Source: an uncultured Sphingobacteriales bacterium
Lineage (GTDB): Bacteria > Bacteroidota > Bacteroidia > Chitinophagales > Chitinophagaceae
Direction of reading: 5' to 3'
NCBI GenBank assembly: GCA_937871285.1
Contig: CALMQS010000052.1
Location: 1-61,463, forward strand
DNA: 61,463 nucleotides
The notes beneath the pieces are model-generated. The model saw nothing but the letters and a program-made list of their open reading frames with translations. It was not told where the DNA came from and did not search any database. Both the position numbers and the translations under genes were made by a program. This document shows, one piece after another, positions 44,982-55,304 of this stretch; positions within the stretch are counted from its first letter, which is position 1; each line of letters opens with the position of its first letter.

Positions 44982-47900
44982 TTAAAACGAAGCCCTTACA
45001 GAAAATCCAAATGAACGGAAGTTAGGCATAGATGAGTTTTCGAGCCCTTGCACATTTCCTATACCGTTTACGCCTTCGGGATTGAGTCCTTTAGGTATTG
45101 TAGTAAATAGGTAAAACAGATCCCTTCCTATTACTGACAAACTCAGGTTTTGAAATATATGGGTTTTCTTCACCACTGAGGCTGGAAACTGGTAAGAAAG
45201 GCTGGCTTCTCTGAGTTTCATCCAAGAGTTTTCGAAAACTGATAATGAACGAGGCACACCAAGATGATTCCATGATGCATAAGAAATTCCGTAATACCAG
45301 GAAGCGGGTACTATCACATCATTAGGTTTTCCATCAGCATACACGCCGTCCATAATCATACCCACATTGCCAGTTGTTCCATCAGGATAGGTGTAGGGTA
45401 AGCCACCACCGTTACGTTCTTTTACAGTTTCCTGTCTCAACCCGTTACCCATTGCAGAGCTATAAGATCCAAACCAGGTATCTCCACCCCATTTAAAGTC
45501 GGTAAGAAAATAGAGAGAGAAGTTTTTATAGCGAAGTGTATTAGCAATACCACCAGTAAGTTTAGGTATGGAGTTTCCGATAGGTACTTCATTAGGTGTA
45601 AGCACCCACTCTGTAGCAGCAATATGTTCCTGCCCATCAGGTGTGGTGTATTTCATCACTTGCCCATCTCCACCAATCGCCTGACGTACTACTATATTAC
45701 CATTCTGATCATACGTAAAGTCTTTTCCATAAATGGTTCCGTAGTTATCTCCCACCCGAACTTTTTGTAACGCCCCACTTGATCCATAAACACTTCCTAT
45801 GGTGAGCACACTATCCACACCAGAAAGGGAAATTAATTTATTTGTTGCCCGTGAACCATTAACCGTAATGCTCCATGAGAAGTTTTTTGTGGTTATCGGA
45901 TTTGCATTGATAAAAAACTCAAATCCTTTACTTGCCAATTTTGCATCATTAATCCTTATCGAACTAACTCCTGATGAAATTGGAAGGGCGGTTTCAACAA
46001 TTTGCGGGGAGGCATTGCCTGCATAGCCGGTTAGCTCGATATTCAACTTATTATTGAATAATCCTAAATTAAGTGTTGCCTCATATTGTTTTGTTCTCTG
46101 AGGTTTAATACGAGGGTCGGTAAGAATGTTCTGGAATGACTGCGCTACCGTACCGTTATATGCAACCCCGTCGATTATCGCATTTGTTGCATATGGGTCG
46201 GTACCACTGCCTCTGCCTGCGTAAGATAAAGCAACTTTACCATAGCTCAACCAGGGAGCAGATTCTTTGAGGCTGCTGATCCCATCTGTGAACACATATG
46301 CTAAACTCACAGCAGGATAAAAGAAGGTATTATAGGGGGATCGTAAAGTGGAAGTCCAGTCATTACGGCCTGTTACCTGCAAAAACAAATAGTTTTTGTA
46401 TGAGATATCAAAGATGCCGATTAAAGAATTGATTTTATAAGCAAATGGTAAATCAACAATATCTTCATTAATATTAACTGGCTCACTACCGTTTTTCAGA
46501 TTGAAAAGAAACGGATTAATAAAGTTTCCACGTGTTGCAAGACTGTTAGCATAATTCTTAACGTTAACAGACTCTCCACCTGCAGTCAGACTTATATTAA
46601 TGTCCTTATCTGCAACATTATCCTTGTAGAATCGCGCCATACCCAACATATTAAGGGTATTATTCCGGTCGTTACGAACTCCAAATTTACCGCCTGTAAT
46701 TCCCTGAGGATCTCTTGGATAATTCCTAATTTCTATCCGGTCGTTGCTATTGTCAACACCTGCCTGTCCTGTTAATGTAAGCCAGGAGGTAGGCGTAGCT
46801 GTCAATTTTACACTACCTATAAAATTCTTACGATTTAGCTGTGTATTATTTTTATCGATGTACCAAAATGCATTTTGCAAATAACTATTTCCATTAAATG
46901 GATATGCCTGTTCGCCGGCAGGGAAGTTACTGGAATTCGTCACATCATTTAAAGAGCCGTCTGCCTTGTAAGTATTCGCAAGATCAACATAAGGATCGTA
47001 ATCGCGTGGAGCTGCATAAAACATGCCCTGCAGGTAAGAATTTCCTATCGCCGGTGTATTTAATCTTTTGTAGCTTAAATAGCTGGCAGATATATCAGCA
47101 GTAAGTTTTGGACTGATATTGATGGTTGAACCTAAAGTAAGCATATTAGAGGCGTAATTGCTATTAAGAACATTTGCCTTATTGTCCTCTCTTGTATAGG
47201 CAAGTCTAAACGACCCTATGTCTCCTCCGCTGGAAACAGAAACATTATGTTGACTGGTAGACCCATTGGGAAAGAATACTTTCCAGGCATCGGGGTGAGC
47301 ACTGTATGGCCTTTGTACTCCGTCATACCACAACATCGGCTGACCATCAAATTTAGGTCCCCAGGATAAAGCACCGGGAAATGAAATAAACGGCCAGGCC
47401 ACAGTTGGATTATCATAAGGCAGCATACCATGCGCACCTTTAGTATAAACGCCCATCTGATCCGGGCCGTAGATAGGTGTTTGAATACGCTGTCCATTAC
47501 CATTTACATTAAACCTTTTGTTATTATCGCCTGTCCATAAAGAAGAAATAAAACCAGCTCCATAGTCATTCTGGAAATTAAAGAAGTCATTGTATACAGA
47601 ACTAAAGCGATCATTGAACGAGTAATCAATACCAAGTCCTTTTTTCTTGGTTCCCTTTTTCCTGGTTACCAATATCACACCATTGGCACCCCTGTTACCA
47701 TATAAAGCAGAAGCTGCAGGTCCTTTTAACACTGTTACACTTTCAATATCTTCTGAATTGATAAAGTTTAATCCTGTTCCCCAGTCATTATAGGTAGCAA
47801 CATCCTCATTTAATTTTGTTCCCAGTGAGCTTCCGTTTAAAGGCGTATTATTAATAGGAACTCCATCCACTACAATTAAAGCGCGATTGTCTCCGGTCAA

Positions 47901-48431
47901 ATTGGTATTACCTCTAATCACCAATCTTGAAGATCCGCCCTCTACTCCACCCGAGGCCTGACTGATATTCAAACCTGAAACTTTCCCCATCAATCCTTGT
48001 GCTATTGTTGGAGCCTGAGCTAATGTTAAATCTTTGCCATCAACTTTCTGAGCTGCATAACCCAGTGATCGGGGCGAACGTTTAATGCCAAGAGCTGTTA
48101 CAACAACCTCATCAAGGCTACCTGCAGCTTCGGACAGGGTAATATTTATCTCAGAAGCAGTGCCTACAGAAACCTGTTTTTCTTCAAACCCCACATAACT
48201 AACCACTAGGATTGCATTGTTTCTTCCCACAGAAATAGAATACTTTCCATTTTCATCCGTTACAACTGTTTGGGAAGCACCTCTAACAGCTATTGTTGCA
48301 CCTGCAACAGGATTCCCTTTATCATCTTTTACTATGCCGCTGATAACCCGCCCTTCCTGTGCGAACAGCGCTATATTGCCCGCCAGCAGGACCAGCAAAA
48401 CCAGTAAAATTTGTTTTTTTACTTTTTTCAT
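44982..48431 (-). CDS. SusC/RagA-like TonB-dependent transporter 2
   Basis: The protein has 1149 residues with a signal peptide, a carboxypeptidase-D-like domain (about 28-110, VISGIVKDDKGNPVAGATI), a plug domain starting at SLDEVVVTALGIKRSPRSLG, and a barrel ending in FGFSVRASF. There is no STN domain. It sits second in the tandem of three pairs. Its leader (AAAACTCAACTGTAA before ATG) differs from the other two SusC leaders, suggesting a separate promoter in the 48432-48572 gap. Confidence 0.95.
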   Translation of the reverse strand: MKKVKKQILLVLLVLLAGNIALFAQEGRVISGIVKDDKGNPVAGATIAVRGASQTVVTDENGKYSISVGRNNAILVVSYVGFEEKQVSVGTASEINITLSEAAGSLDEVVVTALGIKRSPRSLGYAAQKVDGKDLTLAQAPTIAQGLMGKVSGLNISQASGGVEGGSSRLVIRGNTNLTGDNRALIVVDGVPINNTPLNGSSLGTKLNEDVATYNDWGTGLNFINSEDIESVTVLKGPAASALYGNRGANGVILVTRKKGTKKKGLGIDYSFNDRFSSVYNDFFNFQNDYGAGFISSLWTGDNNKRFNVNGNGQRIQTPIYGPDQMGVYTKGAHGMLPYDNPTVAWPFISFPGALSWGPKFDGQPMLWYDGVQRPYSAHPDAWKVFFPNGSTSQHNVSVSSGGDIGSFRLAYTREDNKANVLNSNYASNMLTLGSTINISPKLTADISASYLSYKRLNTPAIGNSYLQGMFYAAPRDYDPYVDLANTYKADGSLNDVTNSSNFPAGEQAYPFNGNSYLQNAFWYIDKNNTQLNRKNFIGSVKLTATPTSWLTLTGQAGVDNSNDRIEIRNYPRDPQGITGGKFGVRNDRNNTLNMLGMARFYKDNVADKDINISLTAGGESVNVKNYANSLATRGNFINPFLFNLKNGSEPVNINEDIVDLPFAYKINSLIGIFDISYKNYLFLQVTGRNDWTSTLRSPYNTFFYPAVSLAYVFTDGISSLKESAPWLSYGKVALSYAGRGSGTDPYATNAIIDGVAYNGTVAQSFQNILTDPRIKPQRTKQYEATLNLGLFNNKLNIELTGYAGNASPQIVETALPISSGVSSIRINDAKLASKGFEFFINANPITTKNFSWSITVNGSRATNKLISLSGVDSVLTIGSVYGSSGALQKVRVGDNYGTIYGKDFTYDQNGNIVVRQAIGGDGQVMKYTTPDGQEHIAATEWVLTPNEVPIGNSIPKLTGGIANTLRYKNFSLYFLTDFKWGGDTWFGSYSSAMGNGLRQETVKERNGGGLPYTYPDGTTGNVGMIMDGVYADGKPNDVIVPASWYYGISYASWNHLGVPRSLSVFENSWMKLREASLSYQFPASVVKKTHIFQNLSLSVIGRDLFYLFTTIPKGLNPEGVNGIGNVQGLENSSMPNFRSFGFSVRASF

Positions 48432-48572
48432 TTACAGTTGAGTTTTAATTTATGATTGACTAAGACTAACAATATTTAAGACCGGTACAACCCGCTATTC
48501 CACTATGGCGTAGTGCGGCTGCTCTGTTCCGCCACACAATCCCCCGGGTTAACCAAACAACAACTCACTTTG

Positions 48573-50270
48573 TTACTGCCCTTCACCAAAGTCCGGTGCA
48601 TTTTTATCATACCATATCCGTTGTGAGCTTAATGTTGGAACATCCTGGGCGTTGGGTGTAAAGCCCTGTTCGCTCATTGCGGCATTCCAGTTGTTCCTGT
48701 TCACTTCTCCGGGGTCGGTTAACCACCAGCGGCGCGGTATCTGCTCATTAAAAGGTTCACGGGCATAATAGGCTGAACCGTTTCTGGGATAGCCTGTTCT
48801 GCGAACCAATACAAAAGCTTCACTGGCATTGCGGTAAAAGTTCAGGTATTGCTGTATATATATTCTTTCAAGGTCATTCGTACCATTAAATGCCACTTCC
48901 GGGCCATTTAAATATGCCGCAATTTCCGCATCACCATTTCCACTGAATCCGGTAGCAGATTGCGCGGTTACCGCTATAGCATTCATTGTTTTAATGGAAG
49001 AAGTAACGCCTTTTTTATACCAGTCTTCTGCTGTGCCTTTGGTATCAATTCCATTACCATAACCTTTCTCAATAAACTCCGCCACCAGCAAACAGGATTC
49101 GGCATTCGATACCAGCACATCCGTATAATCGCCGGTTGCTCCGTTTAACCTGGGCGAAAAGAATTTGCGGTTAATGGGTGAGATCAGGAAATAACGTGAA
49201 ACCACATTGCCCGGGTCGGTATTGCCCACTGCAAAAGCGTTACTTATATAGCCTGCAACAGTTGGGTTTGTTGTCCAGTCTGCCGGCGCCCCCTGGAAAC
49301 TGATATGCGGGTCATTGGGATCAATAAACGCCGGGAGGCTTGTTGAATATTTGGCTAAAGTATCTTCATAGCTGCCGGTTAGATCGTTGGACTCAAAATA
49401 TATGGGCAATCTTGGATCATCAGCGGCTTTCAGAAAGTTAACGATAGAAGTACTACCATAGCGGGCGCTTCTGTAATTGATATCATTGCCAAAAGGTGAG
49501 AAGTTAGGATTGGTATACTTTAACTGCGCATCATCATTATCAATAGGTCCAATAGCATTCTGCATTACCTGCTTAAATATTTCCTGTGCTTTTGCGGCGT
49601 TCTGGTTGTCTAACCGTGCGGCTATGCGCAGCTTAAGGGTGTTGGCTAACTTCACCCATTTGGTCCAATCGCCCTGGTAAAAAATATCGGAGTTACCATA
49701 GGCAAGCTGATTGGAAAGCGAGCTGTTAGACAGTATGCTGATCGCATTGTCCAGTTCTCCCAGCCAGGTAGTAAATAGAGATTCCTGTGTATCATAAGCG
49801 GGGCTGTAATCAGCTTCGTACCGTCCTTTTATCGCCCCTGTATAAGGTATGGAGCCGTTCATATCGGTAACCTTTATGCCATGCAGGGCCTGTATGATAT
49901 ACGTTACTTCCTGCATTTTCTGATACTGATCTTTGTCCGGAAGGGTACTGATCTGCCTCCTGATCTCAAACAGGTTGGGCAATATCTGGGAATAGTACAC
50001 GCCATAACGGCCATTTACGTTACCGGTTACTTCATATGGGCTGGCGGTAACATGCTGGGTAAACCGGAACAACTGTTCCATCCCTTCCCATATCCATTCA
50101 CCACCATTATAGGTCATTAGCCTTTCCTGGGAATAACTTAAAAGGTATTTAATATCGGGTGTGGTTACAATGGTGGGATCCGTATTGATGTTGCCAAATT
50201 GTTTTTCGCAGGAGGTGCCGGCGATCGCCGCAAACCCTATTACTGCTATATATTTTGAAACGCTTTTCAT
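48573..50270 (-). CDS. SusD/RagB-like lipoprotein 1
   Basis: A 565-residue SusD-like lipoprotein with the lipobox AGTSC (Cys21). SusD hallmarks are the LANTLKLRIAARLDNQNAAK segment and the final RTGYPRNGSAYY region before the C terminus. Ligand unknown. It is 36 bp after its SusC partner. No clear terminator was found in the 141-bp gap to the next SusC, so read-through is possible. Confidence 0.93.
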   Translation of the reverse strand: MKSVSKYIAVIGFAAIAGTSCEKQFGNINTDPTIVTTPDIKYLLSYSQERLMTYNGGEWIWEGMEQLFRFTQHVTASPYEVTGNVNGRYGVYYSQILPNLFEIRRQISTLPDKDQYQKMQEVTYIIQALHGIKVTDMNGSIPYTGAIKGRYEADYSPAYDTQESLFTTWLGELDNAISILSNSSLSNQLAYGNSDIFYQGDWTKWVKLANTLKLRIAARLDNQNAAKAQEIFKQVMQNAIGPIDNDDAQLKYTNPNFSPFGNDINYRSARYGSTSIVNFLKAADDPRLPIYFESNDLTGSYEDTLAKYSTSLPAFIDPNDPHISFQGAPADWTTNPTVAGYISNAFAVGNTDPGNVVSRYFLISPINRKFFSPRLNGATGDYTDVLVSNAESCLLVAEFIEKGYGNGIDTKGTAEDWYKKGVTSSIKTMNAIAVTAQSATGFSGNGDAEIAAYLNGPEVAFNGTNDLERIYIQQYLNFYRNASEAFVLVRRTGYPRNGSAYYAREPFNEQIPRRWWLTDPGEVNRNNWNAAMSEQGFTPNAQDVPTLSSQRIWYDKNAPDFGEGQ

Positions 50271-50306
50271 GACTTGTAATAATTAAATAATAAAAAAACA
50301 ATTCCA

Positions 50307-53300
50307 TTAAAAGGTAGCCCTGAGCGTAAATACAAATGAACGCATCATAGGCAAAAATCCTTCTTCGCCGGAATAAGCCGTGTTGTTTGAATTATTGGAA
50401 GCCGGGTTAAAATTGTAAGGCAGTGTATTATGCAAATACAACAGATCGCGACCAACAACAGACAAAGACAAAGCGTTCAGCTTAAGCTTTTCATAAAACT
50501 TAGCCGGTATACGATACGATAATGCCACCTGGCGCAGCGATATCCATGAATTTTTAAGTACCCAAAAATCCGCTACCCCGGTTGAAGACGAACCGTAGCG
50601 ATAATAGAACTGGGGAAGATGCGAAGGCTCAACCAATCCCTGGTCGTATGCCTGCTGGTACGTCATGCCGCCTACATCGGCTGTGCCGCCTCCGGGTTTA
50701 TCAACTATTTGACCCGGGGCAAAAACACCTTCGGGGATTATACCATCATCGTAAGTGCCGCCATCATTAGCATACTGGGATGTCCACTGAATACCGCCGT
50801 TCTGAGCATCCCTTCCGGGAAGACTATTGGGAAATACACCCGTATGCGTTCCATACCGGTAGCTCAGCAATACAAAATCACCTCCTATTTTAGCATCCAA
50901 CAATACATTCAGGCTGAAATTTTTATAATTGAACGTATTGTCCCATCCTGCGCGGAATTTAGCATTGATATCACCCACATCCTGCCATACATTACTTCTG
51001 TTAGGAAATGCTGTTCTTGAATCGCTGCGCCATTGAAGAATAGGAAGTCCATTGCGGGGATCATTTTTATCTGTGCCCTCGAAAGCGGTGGAATGTATTT
51101 GTGTACGCAATGTGCCGTATGATTTGCCTACAACAGCCCATGTACTGATCTCGCCAATGTTGGCGCCCAGGTTAAATTCTGTTCTGCCAGGGTAAAGATC
51201 TACAATCATATTTCTGTTAACGGCATAATTTAGCGCCGTATTCCAGCTAAAGTTCTTTGTTCTTAACGGAGTGGCATCTAATGAAATTTCGATACCCCTG
51301 TTGCGTATGTTACCGGCATTGATAAATATGGTGCTTACACCAGACTCTGTTGGCGTGCCAATATCCAGCAACTGGTTTTTAGTATTGTCCTGGTATACAC
51401 TTACGTCTAATCCTAAACGATTTTCAAGAAACCGCATTTCCAGTCCGATTTCTTTTGATATTTTACGCTGGGGTTTAAGATTCGGCTGTAATACTGACCC
51501 GGAGCTATAGGTTGAGAGCGGCACGGTTTGCCCGTTAGCGGTGCTGTATCCATTAAAGGCAAACCCGGGGTTAATCCTGAAGGGATCGGTATCACCGCCC
51601 AATGCGGCAAGGTTTCCTCTTAATTTGCCGTAGCTGATCCAGGACGGAAGGCTGTTTTTAAATGTTTCACTAAATATCCATGATAAGCTGGCCGCGGGAT
51701 AAGTATAAAAGTTATTACCGCTACCATTGGTGTACGTTAATGAAGAAGACCAGTCGCCACGCCAGGTAGCCTGCAGGAATAACATGTCTTTATATCCTAT
51801 ATCAGCGCTGGCATATAATGAGTTAAAGCTTTTACGGTTCCTTATTCCCGCTGTAGTGGTGGGCTGATTAACAGAATTGGCTATATAATAGTTACCCGGA
51901 TAGCTTAATCCCCCGCTGGTGGAGCTGTTTTCATACGTGGTTTTATAGCGTTGCGCTTCACCACCTATATAGCCACTGATGGAGAGGTCCGGATTAATAT
52001 CCTTGTTCATCATCAGCATCCATTTCTGCATATTGCTTTCCTTGGTTTGGAACCCGAGTGAATACAGTCCGCCCGTAAAATTTTGCCCCTGGCCCAACTC
52101 CTTACTTTCCGACCGGGTATAAATGTTATTAATATTCCCTTCTAAGATCAGTTTCGCCCAATCGGTTAACGTAACGGTAAAGGCCACACGACCACGGAGC
52201 AGTTGCTCTTTTTGAAAATAGTTGTTTTCATATAATGAGAACCAGAACCTTGTTTCAGGGGCCAGGTTGGTTTCGGCAGAATTGCCGGGATTAGGAACGC
52301 CACCGAACTGGCTGGTATAATGTTCTCTTTGCGACCAGTATTTGGTGTCATAGTTACGCGGCATCATCCACGAATACAGCTTGCCAAAATTATAGGAAGC
52401 AAATGCATCCAGCCCGCCTAAGCGTGGCGGGTTTTTACCATTAAAATCAGTATAGGCCGCGCTCATATCCACTTCCAGGAACTTGGTGAACTTATGTGTA
52501 ACCCTAAGGTCAAATGCATTTTTTGTAAACTTGTTGTTACTTACAACACCCTCGGCCTCATTGCGGTTATAGGATAAACGAAAAGTTGATTTTTCTGTTC
52601 CGCCGTCAATGGCAACATTGGTATTATAGCCAACACCCGTTTGAAAAGCGTCCAAAAAGTTATTGGGCTGCGGAAGATATTTGGTAGGCGTACCATCATA
52701 ATTAATTACATCCTGCCCAAGCATACGCGGACCCCAGTTTTCCAGTTCACGTCCTATACCCCTGTCAATATATGGCAGGCCTGAGACAGGATCGGTAGGA
52801 AATACTTTTGTAGTCCATCTTTCATTGGCCTTATAATTCGGATCCCTGGCATCGGTAAAGAAATCACCAACCGTTCCGCCCCCAAATTCATTCTGAAAAT
52901 CGGGTCCCGCATATGGATCAGTTATATTCACCGACTGGTTAACCGTTATGCCAATGCCCTGGCGCTGTTTTCCTTTTTTAGTAGTAATTAAAATTACCCC
53001 GTTTACCGCTCTTGTGCCGTACAGGGCAGCAGCGGCAGAGCCTTTTAATACAGATACACTTTCAAAGTCTTCCATATTCAGGTTCTTCAGGTCGTTACCA
53101 AAATCGCGCCCGTTACCGCTAAAAATATCGTTGTCCATGATCACGCCGTCAATAACAAAAATGGGCTGGTTATTGGTTCCCAGGGTAGAGTTACCGCGGA
53201 TTATAATTTTGGAGTTGGCCATCAAGCCACCGGCTCCTCCCATGTCAATCTGCACGCCTGCAACCCGGCCCTGTAAGGCATTAATTGGGTTAATCTCATT

Positions 53301-53714
53301 GGTTTTAGACAACTCAGCGCCTTTAACTTCCGTTATGGAAAAGCCTAATTGCCTTTTTTGTTTTGTTACTCCCAGCGCTGTTACTACAACCGCTTCACTT
53401 TCTGTTATACTTGGTTTGAGTATTACAGATAAGGTAGTTTGCGTTCCAATGGTTACTTCTGTAGTTTCATATCCCACGGAAGAAAACACAAGCACATTCT
53501 GAGAAGTTGCCAATGATACACTAAAACGCCCTTCGGCATCCGTAGCAGCAATGGCGCTTGCTCCCTTTACCGCAACCGATACGCCCGGTAACGCTGCTCC
53601 GCTTTCATCGGAAACAGTTCCGGAAACCGTTTTTCTTTGCTGGGCGAAAGCATAAACCCCTGATAACACTATAAAAAGCATTAACAGCAGATGCTTAACA
53701 TTTGACTTCATCAT
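50307..53714 (-). CDS. SusC/RagA-like TonB-dependent transporter 1
   Basis: The protein has 1135 residues, with a signal peptide (MMKSNVKHLLLMLFIVLSG), a carboxypeptidase-D-like domain (VSGTVSDESGAALPGVSV), a plug domain from SEAVVVTALGVTKQKRQLGF, and a barrel ending in RSFVFTLRATF. There is no STN domain. It lies 38 bp from the ROK regulator gene, so regulator and transporter are probably cotranscribed. Its leader AAACTAACAATG just before ATG is nearly that of the third SusC. Confidence 0.95.
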   Translation of the reverse strand: MMKSNVKHLLLMLFIVLSGVYAFAQQRKTVSGTVSDESGAALPGVSVAVKGASAIAATDAEGRFSVSLATSQNVLVFSSVGYETTEVTIGTQTTLSVILKPSITESEAVVVTALGVTKQKRQLGFSITEVKGAELSKTNEINPINALQGRVAGVQIDMGGAGGLMANSKIIIRGNSTLGTNNQPIFVIDGVIMDNDIFSGNGRDFGNDLKNLNMEDFESVSVLKGSAAAALYGTRAVNGVILITTKKGKQRQGIGITVNQSVNITDPYAGPDFQNEFGGGTVGDFFTDARDPNYKANERWTTKVFPTDPVSGLPYIDRGIGRELENWGPRMLGQDVINYDGTPTKYLPQPNNFLDAFQTGVGYNTNVAIDGGTEKSTFRLSYNRNEAEGVVSNNKFTKNAFDLRVTHKFTKFLEVDMSAAYTDFNGKNPPRLGGLDAFASYNFGKLYSWMMPRNYDTKYWSQREHYTSQFGGVPNPGNSAETNLAPETRFWFSLYENNYFQKEQLLRGRVAFTVTLTDWAKLILEGNINNIYTRSESKELGQGQNFTGGLYSLGFQTKESNMQKWMLMMNKDINPDLSISGYIGGEAQRYKTTYENSSTSGGLSYPGNYYIANSVNQPTTTAGIRNRKSFNSLYASADIGYKDMLFLQATWRGDWSSSLTYTNGSGNNFYTYPAASLSWIFSETFKNSLPSWISYGKLRGNLAALGGDTDPFRINPGFAFNGYSTANGQTVPLSTYSSGSVLQPNLKPQRKISKEIGLEMRFLENRLGLDVSVYQDNTKNQLLDIGTPTESGVSTIFINAGNIRNRGIEISLDATPLRTKNFSWNTALNYAVNRNMIVDLYPGRTEFNLGANIGEISTWAVVGKSYGTLRTQIHSTAFEGTDKNDPRNGLPILQWRSDSRTAFPNRSNVWQDVGDINAKFRAGWDNTFNYKNFSLNVLLDAKIGGDFVLLSYRYGTHTGVFPNSLPGRDAQNGGIQWTSQYANDGGTYDDGIIPEGVFAPGQIVDKPGGGTADVGGMTYQQAYDQGLVEPSHLPQFYYRYGSSSTGVADFWVLKNSWISLRQVALSYRIPAKFYEKLKLNALSLSVVGRDLLYLHNTLPYNFNPASNNSNNTAYSGEEGFLPMMRSFVFTLRATF

Positions 53715-53752
53715 TGTTAGTTTTAGTTGTAAATTTTGTTTAAGGGTTTCTC

Positions 53753-54967
53753 TCAGGCAGCTTCCTGAATTTTATTTTTGCGTGCTATGCCTTTCTCATA
53801 TTTCTCCATTACCAGGGCCGCGCCTCCTATAAGCTGGGCCTCATGCCCCAGCCCGGATATTACAATCGTTGTATTGGCCGCAAGCCGTGGGATACAATGC
53901 TCGTTTAATGCCTGCTGAATAGGCGCCTGCAATATTTTACCGGAAGAAGATCCTCTTCCGCTAAGTACTACCAGTTCGGGATTTAACAAATGAATTAAAA
54001 TGGCGATGCCGCGGCCGATATTATAACCGGCTTCCGACAACAGCTCAACCGCAAAACGATCTCCCTTTGCAGCAGCATCAATAACAGCATCGGCAGCATC
54101 TTCCGGATTTAGCGCTTCCAGTCCCGATTTTTTTAAAACGGAGGTTCTGCCGGAGGCTAACCCTTCCAAGGCCTTTTCTATTACCGCCGTTAAAGCAGCT
54201 TCTGTTTCCAAACAACCGCTTTTGCCACAACTGCATAGCTTACCATTCTGGAAAAGCGGAATATGGCTGAACTCACCCGCAAAACCGTTATCTCCCCTGA
54301 ACAACACATTGTTCAATATCAAACCCAGCCCAATACCCCAACCCACATTAATTACCATCACATTTTTTTTATTAAGCGCGGCGCCAAACTTTTGCTCGGC
54401 CAGCGCAATAAGACTTGAGTCATTATCAATAAATACAGGAACCCCGGTTTTACTTTCAATAAATGAAGTAATGGTACCCTGCCCGTTCCCGGGAAAGGAG
54501 TAATTCACTCCTTCCTTCGCATCAATAAACCCCGGCATACTAATGCCAATACCCGCGATTTTACTTTTGGCTATTCCTGCTTCGTCTATTACTTCGCTAA
54601 TCTTGTCGGTAATAATGTCTAACGCCCCGGGATTACCCGCCAGGTTCAGTTCTATGCTTTCCATTTTCCCGATATGCCTGTTTTGCATATCCATTACTAC
54701 CAAACGGGTAACAAACTGATCCATGGCAACCGATACGGTATACATAATATCGGGCTTAAGAGAATACATCTGCGGCCGCCTGCCACCACTGGAAGGAGCA
54801 TGCCCTGTTTCAACCACATACCCTTCCTCTACCAGCTCATTTAAAATTTTTGTAGTGAGGGAAAGGCTTTTTTCAATTCTTTCACTTATTTCTGCACAGG
54901 AAAGCATCCTTGAAAAATAAAGATGGTTCACTATTCTTTTCCTATATAATTGAGTCTTACCCGCCAT
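53753..54967 (-). CDS. ROK-family transcriptional regulator (NagC/XylR type)
   Basis: The protein has 404 residues. Residues 10-70 form a winged helix (SCAEISERIEKSLSLTTKIL). The ROK domain follows with GISMPGFID, DND (N182, D183), the H235/C245/C247/C252 zinc site (GEFSHIPLFQ and CSCGKSGC) and GWGIGLGL. The HTH plus ROK arrangement is that of sugar-responsive repressors rather than kinases, but a sugar-binding pocket is intact. It is the first gene of the SusC/SusD block, so it probably controls it. The effector is unknown; an amino sugar or fucose derivative would fit the neighbours. Confidence 0.92.
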   Translation of the reverse strand: MAGKTQLYRKRIVNHLYFSRMLSCAEISERIEKSLSLTTKILNELVEEGYVVETGHAPSSGGRRPQMYSLKPDIMYTVSVAMDQFVTRLVVMDMQNRHIGKMESIELNLAGNPGALDIITDKISEVIDEAGIAKSKIAGIGISMPGFIDAKEGVNYSFPGNGQGTITSFIESKTGVPVFIDNDSSLIALAEQKFGAALNKKNVMVINVGWGIGLGLILNNVLFRGDNGFAGEFSHIPLFQNGKLCSCGKSGCLETEAALTAVIEKALEGLASGRTSVLKKSGLEALNPEDAADAVIDAAAKGDRFAVELLSEAGYNIGRGIAILIHLLNPELVVLSGRGSSSGKILQAPIQQALNEHCIPRLAANTTIVISGLGHEAQLIGGAALVMEKYEKGIARKNKIQEAA

Positions 54968-54983
54968 TTCTATTAAAATAAGG

Positions 54984-55009
54984 TTAACATTTACTGAATA
55001 ATATGTTAA
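54984..55009. promoter_or_regulatory. Candidate ROK operator between the ROK and GH29 genes
   Basis: TTAACAT (54984-54990) and ATGTTAA (55003-55009) form a 7-bp inverted repeat with a 12-bp spacer, 17 bp upstream of the ROK start. A third half-site, ATGTTAA, lies at 55070-55076. The region is AT-rich and shared with the divergent GH29 promoter. Autoregulation by the ROK protein is an inference. Confidence 0.35.
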
Positions 55010-55127
55010 AGTAAACTAACTTTTTTTAAAAAAACAATATGTTTTTGATAAATTTTTAAAATAATTTAAATGTTAACCCGATTTAGAACACATTTACCTT
55101 CGGTGAGAAAATTCAAATTGTTGCTGA

Positions 55128-55209
55128 GGCTGTCTAAAAAAAATATTTTGCCACAAAGCCGCTAACCTGCCTGCTCTTTAAGCAGGGCACGAAGAAAATA
55201 AAACCTGAA
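55128..55209 (+). repeat. Dispersed intergenic repeat, copy 2 (partner at 23-85)
   Basis: GGCTGTCT (55128-55135) starts the unit. A GCCAC-AAG word and a hairpin (CCTGCT with AGCAGG) before GGCACGAAG follow, and an 18-bp block (55192-55209) identical to the complement of 23-40 ends it. It lies in the gap upstream of the GH29 gene, about 95 bp from its start. Apart from the ROK operator candidate, 54968-55304 holds nothing else. Confidence 0.65.
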
Positions 55210-55304
55210 TGAAAGATATTTGCATCACAGAATGATTATACTATTTGGACTTATAGCGTTTCTATTGTTCCAAATCAGACAGTCATTAAAAAACCAACAT
55301 ACAT

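Noticed and set aside
53753..54967. ROK sugar kinase
   Set aside because: An N-terminal winged-helix domain precedes the ROK domain, and the gene heads a SusC/SusD block, which fits a regulator.
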